A DNA stretch of 64,000 nucleotides from the NCBI RefSeq assembly GCF_000003815.2, contig NC_049979.1, positions 23,541,085-23,605,084 on the forward strand. Reading direction: 5' to 3'. Within the stretch, counting starts at the first letter, position 1, and every line of letters begins with the position of its first letter. This document shows positions 1 to 11,500 of the stretch, piece by piece. A program made the position numbers and the translations under genes. The notes under the pieces were generated by a model. That model was not told the origin of the DNA and made no database searches. It worked only from the letters and a program-made list of their open reading frames with translations. The stretch comes from Branchiostoma floridae (Eukaryota; Chordata; Leptocardii; Amphioxiformes; Branchiostomatidae).

Positions 1-29
1 TAGCAACAGCACCCCCTGTCAGAACTCAC

Positions 30-3000
30 CTTAATGACATCCCCAAAGCCTCCCTTCCCCAGCCACTCCAGCTCTTCAAACTCATTGTGCAGCCGTGACC
101 TGGACTGCCAGGACAGGTCCGACGGGTCCACACCTGAGGTGTCAGCTGGGGAGTCCTCCTCCTGCACACCTGGCCCACCTGTCAAACATAACATTTATCT
201 TTTGTATTTTTGTGTGTAAAACATATGCAGTCAAACATATGCAAGTGACCACCTGTAATCTACTACAAAAGGACAGCCTGGACAATGTGACAACTTTAGG
301 TAGTCCCTTCCTTTACTGTTCCCATTGACGCAAGTTTTAAGAATCCTGTTTATAGTAACCAACTGTCTCTATAGACAAGATTTGATCAACTTCATGGGCA
401 GTTCTCTGGCAGTTTAGATTGATGACCTTCTGACAATCAGATGATTTGGCCCAAGTTTGACTCATTGGCAGACCTTCCTTCTGACCCTCGTAGTGTCTAA
501 TGGCACAATGGACAGCAAGTTTCCTGGCTGATTCAGTAGCAGGGTAGCCCAACCGAGTTGCCCTACCCTGAATTGAACCAGCAGGATCTCCCAGGTAACA
601 ACTTACTAGACTAAGTAATTGGAACCAGGATCTCAACTGTGAGCCTGCTAGCAGTTGAGCTGCAGGGACATTGATCATGACAGAGTAATTTCTGGATAGA
701 CTGACCTTGGTTAGATGGAGCTTGGTTGTTGTCAGCCTGAGTAAGGACATCTGCCACAGTGGGTTTGAGGAAGGGATGGTCCAGTAGTTGTTGGGTGGAC
801 CACCTGGCCCTCTCATCAGTCTCACAGCATCTACAGGCACATGTAGTCAAGAAGGAGGCAAGGATTGCGGTTTTTGAATTAGAATCTAAAGGATCTAGGT
901 TAACATTAAAATCCCCAGCAGGCCCCAAGTGCTATGCTCTGGGAAAGGCTTATACCCTTATTTTCTCACTTGACTCCTGTGAGTACCTAGGACTTGTGTT
1001 TCAAGACAGCCTCATCTGGAGCATTTAAGATCCCACTACACTTATCAAAAATGGTAGGGGTCCCTTAAACCATACAGTCTGGTCTTACACAGCATATACC
1101 CACTGTACAAAACTGCAGTGTTGTACCCAAAGACAAGTTACTCATTATGTGAAACAAAGAACGGGGGTTTGTGTTTAGCAGTCCCACACAATTACACAGG
1201 AGGCAGTATACTAGTACTTCAAAACACTGCAACACTGACATCATTAACATTTTCTATTTAGGTTACAGGCTTCTACGCTTTATCTGATTACTAAAGTAAC
1301 CATTCCTTACCTTGAGATGAAGTCTTGAAAATCAGAAGGCAAATCAGAAGGAATCTTGACAGGATACTCTGTAACTTCTTCACCCAAGTGCAAACTTAGG
1401 ATCAGCATTCCCTGTAAAATGTAATACCAGTAATTGGTAATGCTGGTCCATGCATACATGTATACATAATGCATACATTGAGGAAGGTTAGACATCCACA
1501 CCAAAAAGCAGTTACTCAAGCAACTGGATACAATTTTGGAGATGGTCAAAGTAGGGGGAGAAGAACTCTTTTGAACCCACCAGCCTGAGGATGTCTTCTC
1601 TTTTACTGGGTCGTGCCTGCACTTTGTCATCACTGAACCTGACTCCCCCATGGCCAGTATTCACAGCCGTGTACAGGTCTCCAAACCTACAAACACACAC
1701 AGTTAGTCATCGCTGAACCTGACTCCCCCATGGCCAGTATTCACAGCTGTGTACAGGTCTCCAAACCTACAAACACACACAGTTAGTCATCGCTGAACCT
1801 GACTCCCCCATGGCCAGTATTCACAGCTGTGTACAGGTCTCCAAACCTACACACACACACATTCAGTCAAACATCAAGTCTCGTGGTTAGGGTTTTTGAC
1901 TTAGAATCTAAAAGTTCTGGGTTCAAATCCCCAGCAGGCCCTAATGCTGTAGCACCTTACAAGTAAGTTACATGTAGCTTCCTCACTCAACCTAGTTTTA
2001 GTTGCTCTTTAATGGGACGAAAAGACCTTCTTTGAGAAGAGCCATATGTTAGAGATCCCAAATACTGCACACATTTCTTAGCCTTCTAAAAATGTAAGCT
2101 GCAATTGACAAGATCATACACGTATGTGAAGACATTTATCTTACCTTTTCTCTATACTGTAGTCAGCCACTGCCAGATGCCCTGTACTATCCAAGAACAC
2201 ACTTGATGGCTGAAAAGAGATGTTAGAGAGAGTCATACTTATTCATAAAAAAACATGTAAGGGAAACTGTCTAAATATACATGTACACCAATATCAATGC
2301 TTTACCTAAGGCAGTCAATGCACTGAGTATGAGATTGGTCTTTGGTAGTAGATCTAATTGGTCTATTAGAAAACTTGATCTGGGCCCACATTATATATAT
2401 ATATAATAGTAGTACACATACCCTGAGGTCCTTATGCACCACTGACTTGTTGTGCAGGTACTGCAGTGTGTCCAGCAGCTGCTCTGTGTAGCTGTGCAGG
2501 ACTGACAGGTGCACTGGCATGCCATTGCTGATACAGCTGGCCAGGTGCCCTCCCCCTACATACTCCATCAGCAGCTAGCGAAGGAAAGGTCATATTCATC
2601 ACAGAAAATACTTATTGTACTCTACTGGTTAGCAACCCTCCCTTTTGACCATGAGGTTGGAAGTTCATATCCTGACTATTGTCACTCATTTGACATACAC
2701 ACAGCTAGAAACAGTCAAAGTCCTTAGGATGGGACGTTAACTCGTGGTCCACTGTTTGTTGTACTCATGTTGACAAGAGCTAGCGGAATTTCCTTGTACA
2801 ATGTCATGATGTTTGTCTTCTCCATCACAACCAGTGAAACCAGTGGAAGATTACCTTTTCATTGAGCTTAACTGGTTTGAAATCATTTGCACTTTTTTAC
2901 TCCTTCCCTGAATTAATGCACTTGCACTTTTTCACTCCTTCCCTGCATTAATACAATTGCACTTTTTCACTCCTTCCCTACATTAATACACTTGCACTTT

Positions 3001-6000
3001 TTCACTCCTTCCCTGCATTCCTACTCTTCAGTTTAAGACCCATAACCTAAGTGTACTACATGAATGATTGCAGAACTGACCTGTACTGTGATAGTGTTCT
3101 GATGTTGACTGTGTCTCATGGCGAGGTTCCTCACCAGACCAGGGTGGTCAAGCTTCAGTAAACTCAGCAGCTCCTGCTCACAGCTGGACAGCTGAAGAAT
3201 CAACAACAAACATGGATCATTGTATGATGGAAAGTTTTGACTTAAGTACATCTTACTAATAACAAAAAGAGTCTGAGACACTTGTAAAAATGTCAGTCTC
3301 ACCTGTTTGAGACACCTGTATAAATATACAACAGTATTTAACTGGTTCAGCAGTATCACCTGTTTGAGACACCTGTCAAAACGTCAGTATCAGCTGTTTG
3401 AAACACCTGTAAAACAAATGTCAGTCTCACCTGTTTGAGACATCTGGCTATGTCCTTGTGCTCAGAGGCCTGTTTCCTGCTGACGTGTGCCCACTTCAGT
3501 ACCCACTCCCTGATGGCGACCACCTGTCCGGAGCTGTTGTCCATACCCACGTACACCAGGCTGCCACTGCTCCTGGGACCTGAGGGACAGAAAATATACT
3601 TGTCAGGGCTCAAAAATTCATTTTGGGAAATAGATGCACAGGAAAAAACTTTAGTTACATTGAAAAAAGTTTCTGCCAACAGAAAGCAACTTAGCAAAAT
3701 CTAGTTACTAGTACACACCTTACTATAGGGATTGAATATGAAAATCTTTAACAAACTTTACAATTTGAAACACAAAGTACGAATGATTGTTAACTGGTAT
3801 ACATGGGCATGAAGAAAAAGTCACTTGCCTGCTCCAATACACCTTCCCTTACAGACGGACCTCTCCCCTCTTGTTGTAAAGACTAGGACCTGAGGTCCCG
3901 TGTACTTCTGATGTTCCAGGGGTTCAGAGTTGCTCTCTGAGATGGACCTCTGTCTCCTGATGACTGTCAGTCTGTCCTGTGACTGCTGTCTCTCCCCACC
4001 ACCACTCTGGGACCTGGTTCTGGTGGGAGTCTCCTTGATAGGAGAGCCTTGTCTCCTCTGGGACAGGTTCTCTGTGGAAGGAGACTCGGACAGGCTTGTC
4101 TTGGGGCTGACTTGTTCTGAAGAACTGTTGCCATTGTCTATTTCCTGTCAACAAAATGTAATGGACATTGTAGAACCTTATCTATGGCCTATGCAATATA
4201 CCATGGGGAGGCCATGCTAGACCAGGCTGAGGTTTCCACTTCTGTGGGCTTGTCCTCTGACCAACTGTCAGCCAATACAAGAATCATCATTGAAAGAAAA
4301 AAAAAGAAAAAAATTTGGGCAATTTTCTAATTGTTTGAAGGCTAGTTAAAGGCCACACCAACAAATGTGGAAACCTCAGCCTGGTTAAGCAGTGACTCTA
4401 TATTGTATATTGGCTGTAAGTGAGGCTCTGCATAGGAGAATGTATATCTCTCAACACTTGTCTTTATCTAGAAAAAACACAATGTCAATGACTAGAATTT
4501 AGTAGAAACAACCTCGAAATGCAGGTCACTATTCATAGCTATTCAGAGGCATTGACATGTTTAAAAAAACGTAGTTTCTAAAAATTATTTTATTAGAATG
4601 GGCAACTGACATCTTCCCGCTCCATCTTCTGGTTTCTTCTTTTCCTCATTTCTTCCTTGATTATCTCCTGTCTCCTGGTGATTTCCTCTTCCAGCTCTCT
4701 CCTCTGAAGATGGGACAGAAACAAACAGGATCATACAAAGGCCTCTACATGTACGTCAATCTATTCCTATTTGGTAGGGAAGCAGTATTCTACTCAAACA
4801 AGGCTGATGACATATTCAATTTCAAGCCCCTGTCACAGATAGCCAACTTTGGCCTCCCAACTTTGTGTCCATGGTTGGGAGCTAGTCATGAAAAGGATCA
4901 TTTGTGATTGGGAGTTGGCAGGCAAGGTTGCCTACTAGACTTAAAAAGTTGTCTACGCCAGCCAACTAGGAATTTTGATAAATCAAAGTTAGAAAATATC
5001 TTCAGCTTGGATGCAATTGCAGCAGCAAACAGACTTTTTTTAAGTACAAGCTTCCACTGAAGACACTGTCATGTACCTCCTTCTCCTGTATTCTCTTTTG
5101 CACATCAAGTTTCTTCTGTATCTCCCTGGCCACCTTCTCCTCCTGTCTGCGCTTGTTAGACATCATCTCTTCATAGAAGGAACCTCGGGGTGGCTTGTTG
5201 TGGGCATGGAGGAAGGTTTGCACATGCTGCGCGAGGTCTAGTAACATCACCTACATTGTGCATGGACCCAACAAAATACATGTTGTGAAGTTGATGTCGA
5301 GTTGGTGTCTGGCTTTTTACCCCAAGCGCACACTGAAAAGTGCCAGCATTATAGGGCAATTCCCCTGGTTAAATAAATGATAAAGAAACAAACAAATCAG
5401 CTAGTAGTAACACTGTTTTTTTGCACACCATAGTATAACATATATATAATCTTTCCGGATGATTTTTTGCAGGTTTTGAGTAGACTTCTCCACTACAAAT
5501 TAATGATACTATGAGTAATCATTTGGAAAGTATTAAAAATCACTGTAAATGCATTTAAGTTTGCGGGGATTGGAAAAAAGACTTTTTGCAGTGGTTTTAA
5601 GTTCACGGGAGCACCGTGCACTGTAGTCTCTTAATGTCATGGGATGCGGATGGGATGGGTTTGCGGTGGTTTTATGTACACGGTGAAGGGGCCACCGCGA
5701 AATACGCGAACATTAAACTAACATGAAAGTTTTTGCATCATTCTACAGTACTACAGAATTATTTCTACTGCAAAGTCTAAACACAGCGGAAACCGTCTTT
5801 CCTATTCTAGTAATTTCTACCGTGAAAATAGATTAATTCACAGTACCATGCAACTTTCATGATACTGAAAAATTGTTAACTTAGAGCAACTTTTAGCTGT
5901 GAAACAGAATTGCTATGATTGTACTTACTTCTCCCAGGTTCTGTTGGGCCATTTTGTGCAGTTCATGTTTCAGTTGCCTTAAGTTGTCATCTGACAAACC

Positions 6001-7697
6001 TTTGCTGTTCTTCAAGTCTAATTCTGGTTCCCTAGAATCAAACAAAGAGCAATGATATATACTGTAGCATACAGAAGAAGAGGAGTGGGCTACTTTACAT
6101 CATACAAAGTTGAAAACGTCTGGAAAATAATGCTTTAACTTCAAATATATTTCTTACATCTGTACAATTTTTTGTATGAATAATACCTACTCTACTATAC
6201 TTCTCATATCATTTCTTTAAACATAAGTTAGAATTGGGAATTACTAGTAACAGGAGTCTTCTATAATTCTGGTGTTTTCCTTAGGCATGATTAAATACAA
6301 CAGATTATTTCTGTTCTACATTTGAGAATGGAATTGATATTCAAATTCAAATTTCACACCTACAGTTCTAAGGGGGGCAAATGTTTACTTTGTAAAGGAT
6401 TAGAATCAGCTTATCTTCAAGATTTATAACACAATGAAGGGATAAATTTTCATTGTTTACGGGTACAAAGTGGAATTTCTTCTCTGCCCTTTCCATTGAA
6501 CTACAACACCTGTTATACACAATGGTCTTTCACGCATTGTTTTTGCTATTAAATACCTTAGTAACCTTACACATTAACATAGGAACAATGCTGATTCAAT
6601 ACACCTTTTTTTACCACTCATTTTATGTGGTTCTGAAGCCCTCCTGCAATGCATTTATCAGTTTCAACTTTCAAGTTGAGTAGTTTAAGATAATGAAAGT
6701 GTCTCCTTTAAGACACTCCTTGAAGAAACTGAACTGTTATCATTCTCTAAAAGAAGAGCACATTAAAGACTTACACATCTGGGTAGTTGGGAGGGCATTT
6801 GATGTGCAGGTCTACTTTAGCGTACACATCTGCTGTGCCGTGCATGCTCTGCTGTGGTACCAGGGTCAAGCACACTTCAGGTGCTCGCTTTATCTGGGGA
6901 GGGAAATGGCAGGCATAAGCTGTTGATACCTGTCTTGATTTATATATTGAGAGAGTATGTGTATAGCACAGTGTATTCTGCATCACCAGCGAGGTTCCAG
7001 TATAACCACAGGAAGGATTGAAAGACCAATCCCAAGCGGGAGGGCTGGGTCTGAGGGTGATGCTGAATACACTATTAGTATTACTATTGGCGCTTTATGT
7101 TGAAATAATGCAGCTTGCCAAGACTGATGGAGGGCTACAACGTATATACTACTATTACAAGCAAATGCACCCTCACAGAGTCGCCATGGCTAAGGAATAA
7201 CAATGTGTAACCATTTAGGAAAAAGAATTGCAAGACTGCGGGAGTAGTTTAAAATTGTAAAAGATGCTAAGTGCCCAATTTGCTTGCCCAGAAGAAAGGA
7301 AGACCAGAAGCGCAGCCTCATTACTCTTTGGATACCGACTGGCTGTCTTCAAATGTGAATCAAATATGAATACTGACTGAGACGACCTGGTTAAAAGTTT
7401 TAACGTTAACAAAGTTATAGTGTATCAATTGATTTTTGAAAGTTTTCGGGATGAATTTCTTTACAGTTAACTATGAAACGAATTCTAATATTCTAATGAT
7501 CATTATTTGGCGTGATTTTGGCCCATTGTTTCACAATATGTCAATGTAAATGTCTTGAATGAAGAAACAGGGCGGAAACTACAGACCTTCCAAGCATCTT
7601 GGTCCCTCAAATCCTTGAAGTCGTCAACGTAAACAGCGGAGAGAAGTTCCACCTCGTTCTCCTGCCGCTCCTCGTACGTTTCCTCCGTGTCGGCCAT
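30..7697 (-). CDS. EIF2AK4: eIF2-alpha kinase GCN2 (EIF2AK4), 5' part, 14 coding exons, runs off the left edge
   Basis: GCN2 phosphorylates eIF2-alpha when uncharged tRNA or stalled ribosomes accumulate. Coding exons read on the minus strand: 7587-7697 (ATG), 6775-6893, 5929-6031, 5077-5250, 4611-4703, 3829-4144, 3431-3579, 3081-3191, 2422-2574, 2145-2209, 1581-1686, 1311-1411, 706-830, 30-178. All phases join, giving 625 codons of about 1,650. Exons 1-4 encode the N-terminal RWD domain (GCN1 binding; CPPNYPDV and HNKPPRGSFYEEM are visible), exons 4-5 a charged helix, exon 6 a Ser/Arg-rich linker, and exons 7-13 the pseudokinase (VVHKDLR, then ADYS, then IPSDLPSDFQDF). Exon 14 enters the catalytic kinase at its glycine loop, LGKGGFGDVIK. 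The remaining kinase, HisRS-like and C-terminal domains lie outside. The intron after exon 6 starts with GC. Exons 7 and 11 have duplicated splice junctions beside them. Exons were inferred by family similarity and splice signals. Confidence 0.93.
1627..1860 (-). repeat. 80-bp tandem triplication of the 5' part of GCN2 exon 11 with its acceptor
   Basis: The segment holding the 3' splice acceptor and the first ~60 coding bases of exon 11 is repeated at an exact 80-bp period: the marker CCAAACCTAC is at 1681, 1761 and 1841. Only the copy nearest the donor (1581-1686) continues into a full exon. In the two upstream copies the coding match ends in GATGAC followed by TAA. Each extra copy keeps a TTTGTAG-like acceptor (TGTGTGTAG in the outermost). 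Confidence 0.9.
1880..2060 (+). mobile_element. tRNA-related SINE in GCN2 intron
   Basis: GTGGTTAGGGTTTTTGAC (A-box-like), TTAGAATCTAAAAG, then GGGTTCAAATCCCC (a near-perfect B box) and AGCAGGCCCTAATG, followed by a shared body. Another copy with TTAGAATCTAAAGG and CCCCAGCAGGCCCCAAG is at about 868-1,050, and an oppositely oriented relative is at about 540-675. Confidence 0.65.
2889..3019. repeat. 35-bp minisatellite in a GCN2 intron
   Basis: The word GCACTTTTT recurs at 2889, 2924, 2959 and 2994, an exact 35-bp period with about 3.8 copies. The unit contains CACTCCTTCCCTGCATTAAT. It lies in the intron between exons 8 and 9. Confidence 0.9.
3290..3442 (-). repeat. Degenerate copies of the GCN2 exon 7 donor region
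   Basis: The junction of exon 7, CACCTGTTTGAGACA on the plus strand (GTCTCAAACAG/GTGA on the gene strand), is at 3428-3442. Close copies follow at about 3300, 3358 and 3390, each 20-30 bp long. Three carry a donor-like CAG/GTGA or a variant of it. Confidence 0.75.
3431..3579 (-). other. EIF2AK4: GCN2 coding exon 7, start of pseudokinase, preceded by a GC-AG intron
   Basis: This exon carries the N-lobe start of the pseudokinase, including SGQVVAIREWVLKW. VAIR sits where an active kinase has VAxK. The upstream intron (3580-3828) begins with GCAAGT at 3828-3823 instead of GT. The nearby GTGACT would put the next exon out of frame, so the GC donor is the only reading that keeps the protein intact. 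The downstream donor CAG/GTGAGA at 3431 is followed by three degenerate copies of the same junction. Confidence 0.8.
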
Positions 7698-8105
7698 GGT
7701 TGGAACGTCGGGAGCTGTTCATGTAGGGCTTCCGTGTGTACAGCTATGGCCCTAATGATGTAAGAAGGTCCGAGACAGACATCTTCAGTCATAATGAGCA
7801 AAATATTTTAAAACCCTTCGTGCAAATCTTCCGCCGGCGGCCATGTTTACTTCGAAGAGTTCACTTCTGTTCGAATTAGGGGATGCGATTTCCGGTAAAT
7901 TTTATCAACTTATATAATGACTATCAAATCACGTATACCTCCAGCAACACTTAATAAATATATAAAAGTAGATAGATATGATTTATTTTTTTGGTCTGCT
8001 TATGCTAAATATGACCGTCTCAATACGTTAAGACTGGGCTGATAAATTCGATACCCTACATTTATAGTGGTAAGTCCTATTGTGGGTCAAAGGTGAATAG
8101 CAGTC
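7698..8105. promoter_or_regulatory. Divergent promoter between GCN2 and POP7
   Basis: The 408 bp between the two start codons hold motif candidates seen by eye. AACATGGCCGCC (minus strand, about 7,834-7,845) matches the YY1 consensus. TTACCGGAAAT (minus strand, about 7,887-7,897) matches the ETS consensus. The stretch around 7,828-7,845 is locally CpG-rich. No TATA box is evident at the GCN2 side. The transcription start sites are not visible from sequence alone. Confidence 0.6.
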
Positions 8106-8558
8106 ATGGCTGAGGCAACCAGCAAGAGGGTGGTGGGCGAATCTGCTGCCAACAAAAAAGACAAGAAATCTGGCGAGAAAGTCGACACTGTTCCACCAAT
8201 AGACGAAGAGGAGTACCAACTGCGTAAGAGACTCCCACGGAAGCTTCCTAAACGGAAGAATGACATCTACATCAACATGCAGTCCAACTTCAAGGGCCAG
8301 TTGGAGAGAGCTCAGAGGATGCTGGATGCAGGCTCCAATGAAGTCTTCATCCATGGACTTGGCCATGCCATCAATCGAGCCATCAACATAGCGCTACAGC
8401 TTAAGGCTAGAGGGCTGGGGACGATTGAGGTGTCTACCAACACGTCCACAGTGGAACTGATCGATGACTTGTATCCGGAAAAAGACGACGTGTCATCTGA
8501 GGTTCAGTCAAGGAACAATTCAGCTGTTCACATCAGGGTCTTCAGACTCAGTTCCTGA
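8106..8558 (+). CDS. POP7: RNase P/MRP protein subunit POP7 (RPP20), complete single exon, 150 aa
   Basis: POP7 is an Alba-fold protein that pairs with POP6/RPP25 and binds the RNA of RNase P and RNase MRP in the nucleus, in tRNA 5' processing and rRNA processing. The ORF is intact. It has a charged N-terminal tail (about 1-35), then the family signature RKRLPRKLPKRKNDIYINM, the core Alba segment HGLGHAINRAINIALQL, NTSTVELIDDLYPE, and the end RNNSAVHIRVFRLSS. These segments closely match vertebrate POP7, which is also intronless in its coding part and about 140 aa. The first in-frame ATG (GTCATGG context) is used. It is divergent from GCN2. Confidence 0.95.
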   Translation: MAEATSKRVVGESAANKKDKKSGEKVDTVPPIDEEEYQLRKRLPRKLPKRKNDIYINMQSNFKGQLERAQRMLDAGSNEVFIHGLGHAINRAINIALQLKARGLGTIEVSTNTSTVELIDDLYPEKDDVSSEVQSRNNSAVHIRVFRLSS

Positions 8559-11500
8559 TGGAATGTTGCTTCACTATTGGTACTGTGATGAACATCACTC
8601 TTGGTGGCTATTGGTCACTGTGGCAATTCGATACAAACAAGTCCCATTGATTGGTCAAGACTCATCATCATCATCATCAACATCCTCGTCTCAGGGTTAA
8701 AGGTCACCAATGAAGGAGGAACCCTCCTTGTTTGCCTGTAGTTGCTGTTGTAAGACTCAAGACTATGTTGACTTTTAACAAACTATCTTATCATAAAATT
8801 TGACTGTTTTGTAGAAAATGTCAACTATGACTATGGTGAGACCTTGCTGATGATCTTCCAGTGAAACAGTTCATTAAGACTATTCGTTAACTAAAACTTA
8901 TGTGCATTAATTTTACTTTAGCAATGATTTTGCTTTGTGATTCAGATTTGCAGGTAAAACAATTCTGTTTTACAGTAGTACAAGGGAGGCATACAATGTA
9001 TTTGAGGTGTGAGGAATTTGTAATGAAAAGGTCACTGCAAAAATAAAACCACTGCAAAAGTTTCAAGATATTACTATGGAAACCCATACGTTCTGGTCAC
9101 CTCTATCATGCTCTCTTTCAATAGTTTGTTTGTACACATATTTAAGAGAAATGTAGGAAGAAGTGATTTTGACTTCTATGAAAATGGTAATAAATTCATT
9201 GACTCATTTTCTTTCATTTTGGCCTATCCTTTCATTGGGAGGGAGAGTAGTGTTGTTGGACAAATGGAGATCTAGGTAACAATTTAAAAACAGGCACCTC
9301 ACATTTTTTTTACATGACATAGCTTTGTCCAAGTCTTATTTTCGTTGATTTTGTATGTAGCTATAAATCAAGATTTGATACTATTAATGATAGGCCTGGT
9401 ATGTAGGTAGAAGAAACATGGCAATTTTCAGCCTCCCTTTGGACAGAAGTCCAAATTAGTCAGTAGTCCAAATTAATGATCCCCTGTAGGAGGGAGGGAG
9501 CTGGGATTGAAAAGGGGAGGATCACTAACATGTGATGGCTAGAGCTTTCATAAGTTTCATGGAGGTATGGGATCTTTAATTTGTTGTGATAGCATTTTCA
9601 TCTTTATATAGAATGACTAGCTAACAAGGGACAACGGACGCTAAACTGGATAGTGAGTGAGTGACTACATTGTAGCTAAACTCCTCATTTGAGGTGAAGC
9701 ATGATGCTGTATATATTTTCTGCAAGTTGTCTTTACTAAAAAGTGTAACATCTGAAAATGAACATAAAAGAGTTCACTGTTGGTGTTACAAGAGGTACAG
9801 AACTAAATGTGACACAACCAAGTTACACAATTAGACTTGAAATGGTATGAAAGCAGGTGATCAGTTCAGATACTTAATCATTCTTTATTGCATTTCTGGG
9901 AGTATAACAAGTGACAACAGCTTCATTGAGCACAAAATTAATGTTCCACACTTTCAGTTCATAACACTGGCATACATCATGAGAAGTGTTCCATATTGCT
10001 AGAATCTAACACACTATTAAAAGATATCTTCTAGTGGTATCCATGGAGGTGCAAAATATTCCTAGAAAAAAATTCCTGAGTGGCTTCATTGGGAACAAAT
10101 AATTGGTGCAGTATAGCATTCTCATCAGCAAGTTGATATGCTTCTGTATTCTATCACTACACTCTATATGCCTGGTGAGATCTGATGCAGTGTGACATCT
10201 TCTTTGTTTTGCCAAAGCTAAAGTAAATACATTTAGGTTTGCAGCGATTTTTTTTGCAGTAAGGAGAATATGAAGGGTTCAAATATTGAGTTTGCGATAG
10301 CACTTGAGGCCCATACTGTATAGTAATGGAAAGACTTTATGGACATCCAGTTGGAAAACTCCTACCAGCAACTCTATAATACATATAGGACTTAGAGTAA
10401 GGGCAGGCAGGCCAAAGACATAACAAAAATTTTTGCAGTTATTTTGAGTTTTAGTTAAAGAGGTTCCAGTGAAAACCAGGAACACAAGACCCGCTGCAAA
10501 CTTAAATGTATTTACAGGATTGTTGAAAGCATATATGGACAGCAAATGTTTGCATACAAAAAAGTGGACGGACAGATATTGACCTACAAATTGTATCATC
10601 AAATCTACCTTTGCCCCATTATTTGGCACTTCACCAGTATGTAACTGGAACAGATAACACTTATAAGGTGTCAAATTACAAAATACATGTACATATCAAT
10701 GTCAAGATAATGAAGTATATGTCTTACCTTCAGCATAAAGTACATATGATAGAGTATTCGACAGTACAAATTCACATCATTGAGTGAACTTCGATCTGTA
10801 CATTTTACTGTGAGTGCTCAGTGGTCACTAAGATTTTTGCTTCTACTTATTATTACGATACTGTGTCTATTCATCACATGTTAAACATCTTCAGTAGTTG
10901 CCAGATAGTTGTACATCTTTCAACTGTATCTACTGGTAATTTTTCTTGTACATACACTGATCTAAAATTGATTACAATTGAATAGTTATCTACTATACAC
11001 ATTTCAATGACATGGATAAACTTTTGATCAATAAATAAACCTGTATAATTTCTCTTTATTTTGTAACACAACCTATTAAGCTGTCAATAGTGGAATTTTA
11101 TTTTTCATTGGTAAAAACTGACATATAATAACTTTTTTTTTATTTTTCATTAAAATTTCCTTAGCTGTATAATACACTATCATTAGCACCTGAAATGGCA
11201 ATGAATCTACATAATGTAAAACACTGAGTGCTTCATGATACAATTATAGACTCTGCACAAATATGATTTGGTGTTATCAAATACTACATAACTATAAAAG
11301 CACAATCGCAGATGGACAAAATATTGTATGCAAGATAGGAACTTGAAACGACACAAACTACTTGAATAAGTGGTTATCTCACTGGACCTAACATGTCTGT
11401 GACAAATTGTGCCAGGCATTCACAAACTTGCGCAAATCTTGAAATTGCAATGTTCAACCATTTGAAATTGCAACCTTTTAAAAAGGTTTGTAATGCAGAA

